64,000 nt of DNA from JADJOY01 sp046331705 [NCBI: bacterium] (GCA_046331705.1 JAXLQJ010000018.1:1-64000), one strand, 5' to 3'. Shown: positions 35,048 through 44,577, counted from the stretch's first letter. Numbers and translations: made by a program. Notes: generated from the letters alone by a model not told the origin.

Positions 35048-35991
35048 CCGAAGATCCCCGCGCGCTCGGTGAGCCCACGCACCAGCAGCGCGGCCACGCT
35101 CGCCTTGACCTCGGCCGCCGCGGCGCGAACCACCTTCGGATCGTCGGCCTGCGCTGGGCGGTAGCGGCGCCCCAGCGGAATCGGCTCGCCGTAGTAGATG
35201 TGGTAGCGAACCGGCAGCGGGAAGAGCGTGAGCGGCACGGGCAGATACGGAGCACCGAAAGCCCGGATCGGCAGGCGCGCGAGCTGCGGCATCTGCTCCT
35301 CGGCCCCCACGATCCCCACCGGCACCACGGTGGCGCGGTGGCGGATGGCCAGCTCGGCGTGCCCGACCCGCCACTCCTGCAAGCGGTAGCGATCGGCGAA
35401 CGGCTTGCCGATGCCCACCGTGCCTTCCGGGAAGATCATCAGGCATTCGTCGCTCTCCAGCAGGTCGCGGACGTTGCCGCGGCTGCCGCCCACCACGCCG
35501 AGCCGCGAGAAGAACGTGCCCACGAACGGCAGCCCGGGCACGAACAGGTCCGCCACCGGCCGTGGGATGCGCGGCGGATCGGTGTGGCGCACCACGTCGT
35601 TCCAGAGCATGGCGCCATCGAACGGCAAGGTGCCGCTGTGGTTCGCAGCGAGGATCACGGGGCCGGTGGCGGGGATGTTCTGCGCGCCGTGGGAGTCGAC
35701 GCGGAAGTAGCGCTCGTACATCGGAGCGAAGAGCCGGAGCGCGGCGGCCACCGCCACGACGTTGAGCCCGAAGGGGTCGTAGCCGTGGCCGGCGTCGCGG
35801 ATGGTGAGGCGCGCGATCACGTCCGCGAGCGTCCTGCCGCCGCCGGCGTCCGTGGCCAGCGCCGCCGCGGGGTCGGGCGCGCCGCGCACGCGGGTGGCGC
35901 GCTCGCGCGCGGGCCGAACGGCGCGCGGGTACCTGCGGCGAGACCGTCGCCCTTCGCTCGCTCGAGCCCGAGTCGCCTTCCGCGACCGCAT
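35044..35991 (-). CDS. PlsC-type lysophospholipid acyltransferase family protein
   Basis: A 315-residue acyltransferase of the PlsC/LPLAT superfamily. Motif I is NHSGTLPFDG, a spaced form of NHxxxxD seen in a bacterial subgroup; motif III is FPEGTVG. A very Arg-rich N-terminus (about residues 1-35) precedes it, which may bind membrane or be absent if translation starts later. The family acylates lysophospholipids or glycerol phosphate at the inner membrane. It is coupled by ATGA to the epimerase-like gene. Confidence 0.8.
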   Translation of the reverse strand: MRSRKATRARASEGRRSRRRYPRAVRPARERATRVRGAPDPAAALATDAGGGRTLADVIARLTIRDAGHGYDPFGLNVVAVAAALRLFAPMYERYFRVDSHGAQNIPATGPVILAANHSGTLPFDGAMLWNDVVRHTDPPRIPRPVADLFVPGLPFVGTFFSRLGVVGGSRGNVRDLLESDECLMIFPEGTVGIGKPFADRYRLQEWRVGHAELAIRHRATVVPVGIVGAEEQMPQLARLPIRAFGAPYLPVPLTLFPLPVRYHIYYGEPIPLGRRYRPAQADDPKVVRAAAAEVKASVAALLVRGLTERAGIFG

Positions 35992-36581
35992 CGCCTCACG
36001 GCGGAGTCGCGCCACGCATCCCGACGCGCCCTCACGCCTCCCCTGGATCAAGGGAGAAGTCGAGCAAGCGCAGTGCCGGCCTCGGGGGTGATCCGAAGCG
36101 CGAGGAACGGCGCGGACGCGGCGTGCCGAGCGACACCCAGGCACGACGCGACGATCTCGCGGAAAAGCGAGCGGTGTCGTGAGACTGGCGAGGTGCGCGC
36201 TGGCACCGCCGCCATGCACGCCCACGTCCGCGCTGGCCCGAAGCTCCGGCGACGAACCGCGCGCTCGCCGCGCTCCCGCACCGTGCGGCGGCGAACGCCG
36301 ACGCGCGCGGGTAACGCGCGGCGACCCACCTCGTCACGCCGTCGGAACGAGAGCCCTCGCGTCGCAACACGACCCGCGAGCGGAGCGACACGCCGGCTCA
36401 ATTTGCCCCGTCGACGGATCGTCTCGGCCGAAACGTCTCGGTCAACGCGTACCGATCCCGGGAACCGCAAGGGGCACGGATCGACAAACACTGAATATCG
36501 CTGGCGAATATTTCACACAGCCACCGGCACGACGATTGCTCTGGCACCCAGGCACCCTCACCCCTCTCTCCTCGGCCGACC
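35992..36581. other. Long intergenic region between acyltransferase and GGDEF genes
   Basis: A 590-bp divergent gap. The part at 36480-36520 is notably AT-rich, with two copies of GAATAT 14 bases apart, and could hold the promoter for the GGDEF gene. I found no gene, RNA or strong palindrome. The rest is GC-rich sequence whose frames have no initiation signals. Confidence 0.4.
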
Positions 36582-37370
36582 ATGCCCGACACCTGGACCC
36601 CAACCGCCGTGCATCATCCCCGGCGTATCCCCGCGCTCGACGGCGGTTGGGTCAGCTCGATCGAGGGTCTCACCGAAGACCTTCGTGCGACAGCAGGTGT
36701 CGGGCATGGCTCGGCCCCCTCCGACGTCGAGCGCCTGGTGGAGCGGTTGCTCGACTACGCCGCCCAAGCCGAGAGCCAGCTGGCCGCCCAGCGCGAGCGC
36801 ATCGCTCATCTCGAGACGGTGTCGATGACCGACGAGCTGACCGGCATCGCCAATCGCCGCGGGTTCGCCGACTACCTTCGACGCACGCTCGCCGCAGCCC
36901 AGCGCCACGGCGAGGCCGGCGCGGTCGCCTTCCTCGACATCGACGACTTCAAGCGCGTCAACGACAGCTACGGCCATGCGGCGGGCGACGCAGCGCTCAA
37001 GCGCGTGGCCGACGTGCTGACCACCAGCACTCGGATCTCGGATTACGTGGCGCGGCTGCACGGCGACGAGTTCGCGGTGCTGCTGGTCCGCGCCGACCTC
37101 GGCCAGGCGCGCGCGCGGCTCACGGCCATCCAGCGGCGCATCGCCTCCGAGCCGTTCATCTGGCGCGAGCGCGAGATCCCGCTCAGCGTGAGCTTCGGCG
37201 TCGCGGCGTACGACCCGCAGACCGAGCCCGCGAGCCTCATGCAGCGCGTCGACCTCGAGATGTACCGGCAGAAGCGTGCCCGGCGCGATCGGACGGAGCG
37301 CAGCGAGCGCGACTGGACCTATCCCGCCATCGTCGACATCACCGCATCCTGCGCCGCCGGCCCGCTCTGA
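36582..37370 (+). CDS. GGDEF-family protein with HGDEF active site
   Basis: A 262-residue diguanylate-cyclase-fold protein, for c-di-GMP synthesis if active. A coiled-coil-like helix (about residues 45-80) leads into the GGDEF domain (MTDELTGIANRRGF, FLDIDDFKRVND). The signature reads RLHGDEF, with His160 where Gly, Ala or Ser is usual. An RxxD inhibitory site is intact five residues upstream (Arg151, Asp154). Without a sensor domain the input is unclear. It is a cytosolic protein preceded by an AT-rich promoter-like region. Whether the His tolerates GTP binding is uncertain. Confidence 0.85.
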   Translation: MPDTWTPTAVHHPRRIPALDGGWVSSIEGLTEDLRATAGVGHGSAPSDVERLVERLLDYAAQAESQLAAQRERIAHLETVSMTDELTGIANRRGFADYLRRTLAAAQRHGEAGAVAFLDIDDFKRVNDSYGHAAGDAALKRVADVLTTSTRISDYVARLHGDEFAVLLVRADLGQARARLTAIQRRIASEPFIWREREIPLSVSFGVAAYDPQTEPASLMQRVDLEMYRQKRARRDRTERSERDWTYPAIVDITASCAAGPL

Positions 37371-37661
37371 TCCTCCACCGTTCGAGCGTTTCGCCGAGCG
37401 CGCCACCGGGCGCGCTCCGCTCCCACTCCGCCGCGCAGTGAAGGGTCGGCCGTGGCCCAGACCCAGCGCCTCGGCGCTGCGCCTCACGACCGCTGGCGCC
37501 GGGGAACCAGAGCCGGTGCCAGCGGCCCAGCGGAGGTTCGTTCCCCGAGGACCAACGCGCCCGCAAGCCACCGGAATCGCTGCAGATCCTGAACGCCGGG
37601 GGATGGCATTGGCCTTGCGATTCAAGCGCGCATGACGATCCTCGAACGCGGAGCGGCGACG

Positions 37662-39128
37662 ATGCGGTTCGACTCCTATTGCACCGACGGCTATTTCGAC
37701 GAGCTCTTCGCCACCGACGGCAAGCCCCGTCCCGGCGCCGAGCCGCTGGTGGGCAAGATCCAGTCGCTCTCGCCCGGCGAGCTGCTGCGCCGCCAGCAGG
37801 ACGCCGAGCGCACGTTGTTGCAGCTCGGCATCACGTTCAACGTCTACGGCGATGGCGGCGGCATCGAGCGCATCTTTCCGTTCGACGTCATCCCGCGGAT
37901 CGTCTCGGCGTCCGAGTGGGACACGCTCGAGGCGGGGCTCAAGCAGCGCGTGCTCGCGCTCAACCTGTTCATCGACGACGTCTACCACGAGCAGCGCATC
38001 GTGAAGGACGGCGTCGTGCCCGAGGAGATCGTCCGCACCTCCGCCGCCTACCGGCCCCAATGCGTCGGGCTCAAGCCGCCGCGCGGGGTGTGGTGCCACA
38101 TCAACGGCGCCGATCTCGTGCGCGATCGTGACGGACAGTTCTACGTGCTCGAGGACAACCTGCGCTGCCCGTCCGGTGTCTCGTACGTCCTCGAGAACCG
38201 CTACGTGATGAAGAAGACCTTTCCGGAGGTCTTCGAGGCGTCGCGGGTGCGGCCGGTGGTCGACTACCCGAGCCGCCTTCTCGACATGCTGCAATCGCTC
38301 GCGCCCCCCACCATCACCTCGCCCAAGGTGGTGGTGCTGACGCCCGGCATCTACAACTCGGCCTATTTCGAGCACTCGTTCCTGGCGCAGCAGATGGGCG
38401 TGGAGCTCGTCGAGGGGCGCGATCTGCTGGTCTCGGGCGGGCTGGTGCGCGTGCGCACCACGCGCGGGCTCGAGCGCGTGGACGTGATCTATCGACGCGT
38501 CGACGACGACTTCCTCGACCCCGACGCCTTCCGCTCCGACTCGATGCTCGGCGTGCCGGGTCTGATGGACGTCTACCGCGCCGGCCGCGTGGCGCTCGCC
38601 AACGCACCCGGAACCGGCGTCGCGGACGACAAGGTGATGTACGCGTACGTGCCCAAGATCATCCGCTACTACCTCGGCGAGGACGCGATCGTGCCCAACG
38701 TGCCCACCTACGTGTGCGCCGAGGACGCCGACCGCGCCTACGTGCTCGATCACCTCGAGGAGCTGGTGGTGAAGACCGCGGGCGGCTCGGGCGGCTACGG
38801 CATGTTGGTCGGCCCGGCGGCGACGGCGAAGGAGCGCGCAGAGTTCGCGATTCGCATTCGCGAGCGCCCGCGCGACTACATCGCCCAGCCAGCCTTGGCG
38901 CTCTCGCGGGTCCCGTCGATCGTGGACGGCGGCTTCGAGGGCCGGCACGTCGACCTGCGCCCGTACGTGCTCTTCGGCGAGGACATCTACGTGCTTCCCG
39001 GCGGCCTGACGCGCGTGGCGCTCAAGAAGGGCTCGCTGGTCGTGAACTCGTCACAGGGCGGCGGCAGCAAGGACACCTGGGTCCTGGCACATCGGACCGG
39101 CGCCGCGAGCCGCCTGGAAGCCGCATAG
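37662..39128 (+). CDS. Circularly permuted ATP-grasp protein
   Basis: A 488-residue protein of the circularly permuted ATP-grasp family (DUF404/DUF407). The typical opening is [14 protein letters not shown]; core motifs are [33 protein letters not shown], and [11 protein letters not shown] near the C-terminal ATP-binding loop. ATG 37662 fits family length and has GGAG upstream; an ATG at 37632 adds ten residues. ATP-grasp enzymes join carboxylates to amines, and this family is suspected of peptide synthesis. The alpha-E gene follows 109 bp downstream, the usual pairing. Confidence 0.88.
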   Translation: MRFDSYCTDGYFDELFATDGKPRPGAEPLVGKIQSLSPGELLRRQQDAERTLLQLGITFNVYGDGGGIERIFPFDVIPRIVSASEWDTLEAGLKQRVLALNLFIDDVYHEQRIVKDGVVPEEIVRTSAAYRPQCVGLKPPRGVWCHINGADLVRDRDGQFYVLEDNLRCPSGVSYVLENRYVMKKTFPEVFEASRVRPVVDYPSRLLDMLQSLAPPTITSPKVVVLTPGIYNSAYFEHSFLAQQMGVELVEGRDLLVSGGLVRVRTTRGLERVDVIYRRVDDDFLDPDAFRSDSMLGVPGLMDVYRAGRVALANAPGTGVADDKVMYAYVPKIIRYYLGEDAIVPNVPTYVCAEDADRAYVLDHLEELVVKTAGGSGGYGMLVGPAATAKERAEFAIRIRERPRDYIAQPALALSRVPSIVDGGFEGRHVDLRPYVLFGEDIYVLPGGLTRVALKKGSLVVNSSQGGGSKDTWVLAHRTGAASRLEAA

Positions 39129-39237
39129 CCGAACTTCGCCGCGGGAGCTGGCGTTGGCGGCCGCGAGGCCGCTCGCGGGCGATCGCCTGCCCGGCCCCCG
39201 CCGTGTCCCCTTCATCGCCGTGAGCCGAGACTGACCG

Positions 39238-40212
39238 ATGCTGAGCCGCGTCGCCGATTCGATCTACTGGATGAGCCGCCAAATCGAGCGTGCGGAGAAC
39301 GTCGCGCGGTTCGTCGGCGTCAACCTCAACATGCGCCTCGATCTGCCGCCGGGAGTGACCGAGCAGTGGCTGCCGCTGGTCATCACCACCGGCGACGAGG
39401 AGGACTTCAAGGAGCGCTACGGCGAGGCGACGCTCGAAGCGGTGATCCAGTTCCTGACGTTCGATCTCGACAACTCGAACTCGATCCTCTCGTGCCTGCG
39501 CGCGGCGCGCGAGAACGCCCGCGGCGTTCGCGAGGTGATCTCCTCGGAGATGTGGGAGCAGCTCAACAAGTTCTACTTGATGGTGCGCGACACGGCGGCG
39601 TCTGCGCGAGCGCGCCAGCTGCCGGAGGCGTTCTTCGCCGACGTGCGCATGGCGAGCCACCTCTTCGTGGGCGTCGCCGACGCCACGATGTCCCACGGCG
39701 AAGGCTGGAACTGGGCGCAGCTCGGCCGGATGATCGAGCGCGCCGACAAGAGCACCCGCATCCTCGACATGAAGTACTTCATCCTGCTGCCCACGGTCTC
39801 CGACGTGGGAACGCCCTACGACCACCTGCAATGGACCGCCGTGCTGCGCGCGGCGAGCGCGCTCGAGATGTACCGCAAGCGCTACGGACGCCTCGAGTGG
39901 GAGAAAGTCGTCGAGTTCTTGCTGCTCGATCGCGACTTCCCGCGCGCCGTGCACCATTGCGTGGTGAAGGCCGAGGAATCGCTTCACGCCATCGCTGGCA
40001 CGCCGCTCGGAACGTTCGGCAGCGCGGCGGAGCGGCGCCTCGGCCAGTTGCGGGCCCATCTCGACTTCGCGGTGGTGGAGGACGTCATCAGCCAAGGCCT
40101 TCACGAGCAGCTCGACGCGATCCAGCTGCGCCTCAACGGAATCGGCGAGGCGATCTTCGACACCTTCTTCGCCCTGCGCGCGGCCCCGCCGGTGCTCGCG
40201 ATCGCACAGTAG
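39238..40212 (+). CDS. Alpha-E domain protein (DUF403)
   Basis: A 324-residue all-helical alpha-E protein. The opening MLSRVADSIYWMSRQIERAENVARF is diagnostic. Alpha-E proteins occur next to permuted ATP-grasp genes and often a transglutaminase-like protease; the set is thought to make or process a small peptide. Here the two core genes are present, but no transglutaminase gene is seen next to them. The gene ends 110 bp before a convergent lipoprotein gene. Biochemical function is not established for the family. Confidence 0.88.
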   Translation: MLSRVADSIYWMSRQIERAENVARFVGVNLNMRLDLPPGVTEQWLPLVITTGDEEDFKERYGEATLEAVIQFLTFDLDNSNSILSCLRAARENARGVREVISSEMWEQLNKFYLMVRDTAASARARQLPEAFFADVRMASHLFVGVADATMSHGEGWNWAQLGRMIERADKSTRILDMKYFILLPTVSDVGTPYDHLQWTAVLRAASALEMYRKRYGRLEWEKVVEFLLLDRDFPRAVHHCVVKAEESLHAIAGTPLGTFGSAAERRLGQLRAHLDFAVVEDVISQGLHEQLDAIQLRLNGIGEAIFDTFFALRAAPPVLAIAQ

Positions 40213-40321
40213 CGCTCGCTCACGAGCGGCCGGGCACGACGCGGGCGCATCTCGCCGGATTCGGCGAGCGAGCCTTCGAGACACACGGCCGCGCCGCGCG
40301 CCGATCTGCGCCCGGCGAAGC

Positions 40322-41827
40322 TCAGCGCGGGCTGCCGATGCGGAACACGGTGCTGCCGGCGTCGCTCGAGACGAAGAGCGAGCCGTCGCGCGGCGAGACC
40401 GCGACTCCGACCGGCCGCACCACGCCCTCGCCCTCGATGCCGACTTGCCAGCCCCACACGCCGTCGACGTGCCCGCGCCACGAGCCGCCGCCCAGCACGA
40501 CCTCGTACGGGAAATGGGTCTCGGTCGCCGTCGAGCGCGGCATGGGCGCGGTGCCGTCCGGCGCGAACGGCACCCACACGACCTTGTAGCCCGTGGACGG
40601 CCTGCGATCCCACGAGCCGTGCATCGTCACGAACGCTCCGCCCCTCCAGCGGCTCGGCAGGCGTCCTTCCGGGCCGTCGAAGAACGTGATGTCGAGTGGC
40701 GCCGAGTGGGCCTGCACGAAGGTCGCCGGCGGATCGGCGTTGGCGGCGCACCACGCGTCGTCGTGCGGGCTGGCGAAGATCCCGTTCTTCACCGAAGTCC
40801 CCGCCGGCACCACCACGCCGTCGTCGCCGACCAGCCGTTGCGCCGTGAAGCAGAAGGGATAGCCGAAGCGCTTGCCCTTCTCGAGCCTCACGATCGCCTC
40901 GCCGGGGTTCTCGCCATGCACGTCGCGGCCTCGCCAGGTGACGTCGTCGAGACCGTTGACCACGCCGTACATGCGGCCCGCGGAGTCGCGCGTGAAGCCG
41001 ACGGTGTTGCGCAGCCCGACGGCGAAGACCTCGCCGTCCGCCCAGCGGAAGGGGTGCGCGGGGTCGAAGCGCGTCAGGTCGAAGCGCTTCACCAGCGAGC
41101 GCGCCGTGTCGTACGCCGGTGACATCGGGTTGACGGCGTTTCCCGCCGAGCCGAGCTGGACGTAGAGGAAGTCGCCGTAGACGTGGTTGGTGTGGCGGCC
41201 GTGGCCGCCGTCGGAGGGCTGCTCCACGACCACCCGCTCGAGCGCGCCGGCTTCATCCGCGTCCGGCGACCAGCGGAATCGCACCACGCCGTCGGGCGAG
41301 CTGGCGTAGACGTAGCCGCGCTCCACATCGACGTGGACGCTGTTCCCGTTCCCTCCCGACGACGCCCACGGCACGGTCTCGGGTGCTCCGCTCGCGAACG
41401 CACCGTCGCCGTCGACGTCGCGGAAGCGATAGATCGCGCCGGCGACCGTCGCGCCGAAGAGGTCGCCGTTGGGCGCGAACGCGAGCTGGCGCAATCCGCC
41501 TTCCGCTCGCCCGACGAAACACGCGACCAGCCCGGGAGCGACGTAGTGCGTGTCGCGCGGCAACGGCAGCGCCTTGCCGCAGGCGCGCCGCACGTCCGCG
41601 TCGGCGATCTCCCGAGCGGGCCCCGCCGCGGCCTCGCGTGGCGTGCCTCCCGGATCGGGATCGGGTGGGTGCACGTCGTCGAGGCTGATGTGGACGCGAC
41701 CTTTGGTTTTCGGCGCCGGCGCGCTCGCCGGGCCACTGGGCTTCGAGTCGCCGCGGCACGCGAGGGCGCCCAGGACGACCACCGCGCCGACGCAGACGAG
41801 CGCTCGGTGAACAAGAGCTCGCGTCAT
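40322..41827 (-). CDS. Glucose/sorbosone dehydrogenase-like beta-propeller lipoprotein
   Basis: A 501-residue exported protein. Signal peptide and lipobox-like LALAC are near residue 22. The rest is a beta-propeller of the soluble PQQ-dependent glucose/sorbosone dehydrogenase group, with repeated segments LAFAPNGDLFGA, HTNHVYGDFLYVQLGS, GLRNTVGFTRD and GVAVSPRDGSLFVSSD. A Ca/PQQ role cannot be confirmed by eye. ATG 41827 has GGAGGA five bases upstream. It would act in the periplasm on a sugar or aldehyde. It is convergent with the alpha-E gene. Confidence 0.78.
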   Translation of the reverse strand: MTRALVHRALVCVGAVVVLGALACRGDSKPSGPASAPAPKTKGRVHISLDDVHPPDPDPGGTPREAAAGPAREIADADVRRACGKALPLPRDTHYVAPGLVACFVGRAEGGLRQLAFAPNGDLFGATVAGAIYRFRDVDGDGAFASGAPETVPWASSGGNGNSVHVDVERGYVYASSPDGVVRFRWSPDADEAGALERVVVEQPSDGGHGRHTNHVYGDFLYVQLGSAGNAVNPMSPAYDTARSLVKRFDLTRFDPAHPFRWADGEVFAVGLRNTVGFTRDSAGRMYGVVNGLDDVTWRGRDVHGENPGEAIVRLEKGKRFGYPFCFTAQRLVGDDGVVVPAGTSVKNGIFASPHDDAWCAANADPPATFVQAHSAPLDITFFDGPEGRLPSRWRGGAFVTMHGSWDRRPSTGYKVVWVPFAPDGTAPMPRSTATETHFPYEVVLGGGSWRGHVDGVWGWQVGIEGEGVVRPVGVAVSPRDGSLFVSSDAGSTVFRIGSPR

Positions 41828-41927
41828 TCGTCCTCCGCTACGGGTGTTCCTTGCGACGCGGGGACGTTCCCGCGCGATCGTGCAAGGATACGCGCGGCGA
41901 CCTCGAGACGATCGACATCGCACCGCG

Positions 41928-42707
41928 ATGAGCACCCACCCGCCCGAGCCCACCGACGAGATCGAGATCGAGGCGGCGCCAGGCGTGCGCCTCGGGGTGA
42001 GCCGATGGCTGCGCGACCGCCCCACGGCCGTGGTCGTGGCCCCGGGTTTCTTCCGCTCGCGCCACTCGCCGATGCTGGTCGCCACGGCCGCGCGCATCGC
42101 GGCCGCGCACGACGTCTACCTCTTCGACTTCCGGGGGCACGGCACCAGCACCGGTCGCTACACGTTCGGCCGCCGCGAGACCGACGACCTCGCGGCGGTG
42201 CTCGCACACGTGCGCGGTCGCGGTCACGTGCGGATCGCCGTGGTCGGTTTCTCGATGGGCGGCACGGTCGCGGTGCGCACGCTCGGGGCCGAGCGCCGCG
42301 CGGGCCGCGATCCGCAGATCGCGGCGCTGGTGACCGTGAGCTCGCCCTCCGAGGTGTCGCGGCTTCGACCGCGGCTCCCGCCGCGCGGGCTGCTCGGACA
42401 GAGCTTCGCCGCCGAGCGCCATCGGCTACCCCGCCTCGACCTCGCGACGCTCGTCCGCCATCGGCTCGACACGGTCGCGCTGGCCGCCTGGATCTCGCCC
42501 ACGCCGTGGCTCGTGCTCCACAACCTCGGCGATTGGTTGGTCCCGCACGCGATGGCCGAGGCGCTCCACCGCGGCGCCCGCCCGCCGTGCACCCTTCACC
42601 TCTTCCGCAACCGCGCGCGGCTGCACGCCGACGCGTTGGTGCGGACGATCCCGGACGAGTTCTTCGGCGTCCTCGAGCCCTTCTTGCAGGCTCGTCTGTG
42701 CCCGTGA
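41928..42707 (+). CDS. Alpha/beta hydrolase
   Basis: A 259-residue alpha/beta-hydrolase-fold protein. The nucleophile elbow is GFSMGG, with an oxyanion region VVVAPGFFRSRHSP and the FDFRGHGTSTG loop typical of lipases and acyl hydrolases. Asp and His of the triad are not obvious; the C-terminal HADAL segment could supply His. ATG 41928 has no strong ribosome site; an upstream ATG at 41844 is in frame. Substrate unknown. Confidence 0.78.
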   Translation: MSTHPPEPTDEIEIEAAPGVRLGVSRWLRDRPTAVVVAPGFFRSRHSPMLVATAARIAAAHDVYLFDFRGHGTSTGRYTFGRRETDDLAAVLAHVRGRGHVRIAVVGFSMGGTVAVRTLGAERRAGRDPQIAALVTVSSPSEVSRLRPRLPPRGLLGQSFAAERHRLPRLDLATLVRHRLDTVALAAWISPTPWLVLHNLGDWLVPHAMAEALHRGARPPCTLHLFRNRARLHADALVRTIPDEFFGVLEPFLQARLCP

Positions 42708-42749
42708 ACCGCCCGCGGCGCACCGGCTCGCGCCGAGCGTGCGAATCGC

Positions 42750-42778
42750 TTGCCGCTCGCGGGTCGTTGCAGTATCCA
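42750..42778 (+). promoter_or_regulatory. Candidate sigma-70 promoter of the cold-shock gene
   Basis: TTGCCG (42750-42755), a 17-base spacer, and TATCCA (42773-42778) resemble -35 and -10 boxes at ideal spacing. They would give a leader of about 150 bases before the cold-shock start, as is usual for csp genes. Confidence 0.35.
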
Positions 42779-42934
42779 AGCGCCGTTTTTTGCCCGGGCT
42801 CGGCAGGCGGGTCCGGGGATTCAACCCCAGCGCGCGAGACCGAGAACGAGCGTTTCGAGGCCAGGTCGGCAGGTTGGTCCTCCCCGTAGGTTTCGGCAGT
42901 CGAGTCGGTTCCCGCACGGAAGGAGTCCGTGGCC

Positions 42935-43138
42935 ATGCCCATCGGTACCGTGAAGTGGTTCAACGACGCGAAGGGATTCGGCTTCATCACGCCGGAAGAC
43001 GGCTCCAAGGACGTCTTCGTGCACCACACGGCGATCCAGATGGACGGGTTCCGCACCCTCGCCGAAGGCCAGCGCGTCGAATACGAGACCACGATGGGCC
43101 CCAAGGGTCCCGCGGCCGAGAAGGTTCGGCCGGCCTGA
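42935..43138 (+). CDS. Cold-shock protein, CspA family
   Basis: A 67-residue single cold-shock domain. RNP1 (KGFGFI) and RNP2 (VFVHHT) are intact; the fold binds single-stranded RNA and DNA as a chaperone. ATG 42935 is preferred over GTG 42929, because the AAGGAG site at 42920-42925 then has normal spacing. A long leader upstream and a clear intrinsic terminator downstream mark it as a single-gene transcription unit, probably regulated through its leader. Confidence 0.95.
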   Translation: MPIGTVKWFNDAKGFGFITPEDGSKDVFVHHTAIQMDGFRTLAEGQRVEYETTMGPKGPAAEKVRPA

Positions 43139-43160
43139 TCCGCAGACCGTCCCGCCCGAA

Positions 43161-43196
43161 AGCCCGGGAGCACGCGAGCCCGGGCTCTTCTTTTCT
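43161..43196 (+). terminator. Intrinsic terminator after the cold-shock gene
   Basis: An 8-bp perfect stem (AGCCCGGG at 43161-43168 with CCCGGGCT at 43179-43186, ten-base loop) is followed by the T-rich run CTTCTTTTC. It starts 22 bases after the stop codon and separates the gene from the downstream acyltransferase. Confidence 0.8.
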
Positions 43197-43258
43197 CCGC
43201 GACGCCGTCGTACACCGGGGATCGAGACACACGGTCCTTCCCGCAGCGAGAACCCTTC

Positions 43259-44284
43259 ATGCTCGATCTGGCACGTCTCGAACGAGTGCGGTTGCACCGC
43301 CGGCCGCCCGGGCAATTGCTCGTCGCCGCGCTCTTCCTGTGGCCGAGCTATCGCTTTCCCCGCAAGACCGAGATCGTCATCGAAGGCATCGAGCGCATCC
43401 CCCGCGACCGCTCGGTGTTCTTCGCGATGAATCACACCGACCGCTTCAACTACTGGCCGTTCCAGTACGCCCTGCACCGCACCGGCGTGCACCGCTACAC
43501 GGCCACCTGGGTGAAGGGGAAATACTACGAGCATCCCGCGATCGCGTGGTTCATGGACGCCACCAACAACATCCCGCTGCCGTCACGCGGCTACGTGCTG
43601 ACCACCGAGTTCCGGCGCACCGTCGGCCGCGTCCCCACCGAGACGGAGTACCGGCAGCTGCGTGACCTCGCCGACGGCAACCTCGCGCTCCAGCACGCCG
43701 CGTTCGTGAACGCGAGCCCCGAGCTCAAGCGCTTCCTCGAAGCACAAGGTGCCGACCCCTCGGCGGCGCCAATCGGCCGCGACGGGCACGAATCGGTCTT
43801 CCTGCCGCGCTTCGAGGAGCTCTTCGATCGGATGATCGAGGCGGTGGTGCGGCTCAACCACGACGCGCTGAACGAGTATCGGTGTCACGTCCTGGTGTTC
43901 CCGCAGGGGACGCGCTCGCGGCGGCTGAGCCGCGGTCACACGGGGCTGGCGCAGATGACGCAGCGGCTCGGCGCTCCCATCGTCCCCATCGGCTGCAACG
44001 GTTCCGATCGCATCTATCCCGGCAGCTCGCCGTGGTCGAGCGGTGGACGCGTGGTCTACCGGGTCGGGCCGATCCTGGAAGTCGACGGTCCCGAGCTCGC
44101 GCCCCAACGCGTGCGCGACGAGTTCACGCCGCTCTCGCGCAGCGCCGTGGCGCGCCACGGCGACCGCTTCCGCGCGATCACGGACATCGTGATGGACCAC
44201 GTGAATCGACTGCTCGATCCCGAGTACCAGCGCACCGAGACGGGCGAGAGCGACGGAGTCACCGGCATCCACCGCTTCGTGTGA
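43259..44284 (+). CDS. 1-acyl-glycerol-3-phosphate acyltransferase-like protein
   Basis: A 341-residue acyltransferase of the PlsC superfamily. Motif I is NHTDRFNYWP and motif III is FPQGTRSRR; both are close to the family form. An insertion of about 70 residues lies between the motifs (around residues 110-180). The protein is predicted to attach to the inner membrane and acylate a lipid precursor. It follows the cold-shock terminator by about 60 bases, so it has its own promoter, and precedes SemiSWEET by 23 bp. Confidence 0.82.
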   Translation: MLDLARLERVRLHRRPPGQLLVAALFLWPSYRFPRKTEIVIEGIERIPRDRSVFFAMNHTDRFNYWPFQYALHRTGVHRYTATWVKGKYYEHPAIAWFMDATNNIPLPSRGYVLTTEFRRTVGRVPTETEYRQLRDLADGNLALQHAAFVNASPELKRFLEAQGADPSAAPIGRDGHESVFLPRFEELFDRMIEAVVRLNHDALNEYRCHVLVFPQGTRSRRLSRGHTGLAQMTQRLGAPIVPIGCNGSDRIYPGSSPWSSGGRVVYRVGPILEVDGPELAPQRVRDEFTPLSRSAVARHGDRFRAITDIVMDHVNRLLDPEYQRTETGESDGVTGIHRFV

Positions 44285-44307
44285 AGGCGCGCCGTGCACG
44301 GACGATC

Positions 44308-44577
44308 ATGAACCATCTCTCTCCCGATCAGCTCGATTGGCTCGGCACCGGCGCGGGCACCCTCACCACGATCGCCTTCCTGCCGCAGGTCTGGAAGACG
44401 TGGCGAACGCGCTCCACCGCCGATCTCTCGCTCGCGATGTGGAGCCTGTTCTCGCTGGGTGTCGCGCTGTGGGTGGTCTACGGCGCGCTGCTCGGCGCGA
44501 CGCCCATCGTCTGGTTCAACGCGATCACGCTGGTGCTGGCGTCGAGTCTGCTCTACCTCAAGATCCGCCACCGGTGA
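44308..44577 (+). CDS. SemiSWEET sugar transporter
   Basis: An 89-residue membrane protein with three hydrophobic helices and the PQ-loop motif FLPQVWKTWRTRSTADLS near residue 25. Length and motif match bacterial SemiSWEETs, which dimerise to form a sugar uniporter. The final helix contains the conserved WFNAITLVLASSLLYLK. It starts 23 bp after the acyltransferase stop and is probably co-transcribed with it. Transported sugar unknown. Confidence 0.88.
   Translation: MNHLSPDQLDWLGTGAGTLTTIAFLPQVWKTWRTRSTADLSLAMWSLFSLGVALWVVYGALLGATPIVWFNAITLVLASSLLYLKIRHR

Noticed and set aside
36490-36512. Repeated GAATAT as part of an integration or repeat element
   Set aside because: Only two short copies; an AT-rich promoter is the simpler reading.
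40213-40228. Small hairpin (CGCTCG, CTCA, CGAGCG) after the alpha-E gene
   Set aside because: Only six base pairs and no T-run; not enough to call a terminator.
42811-42830. GGGG/CCCC hairpin in the csp leader as a tRNA T-arm
   Set aside because: No acceptor, D or anticodon arm surrounds it; no tRNA can be folded.
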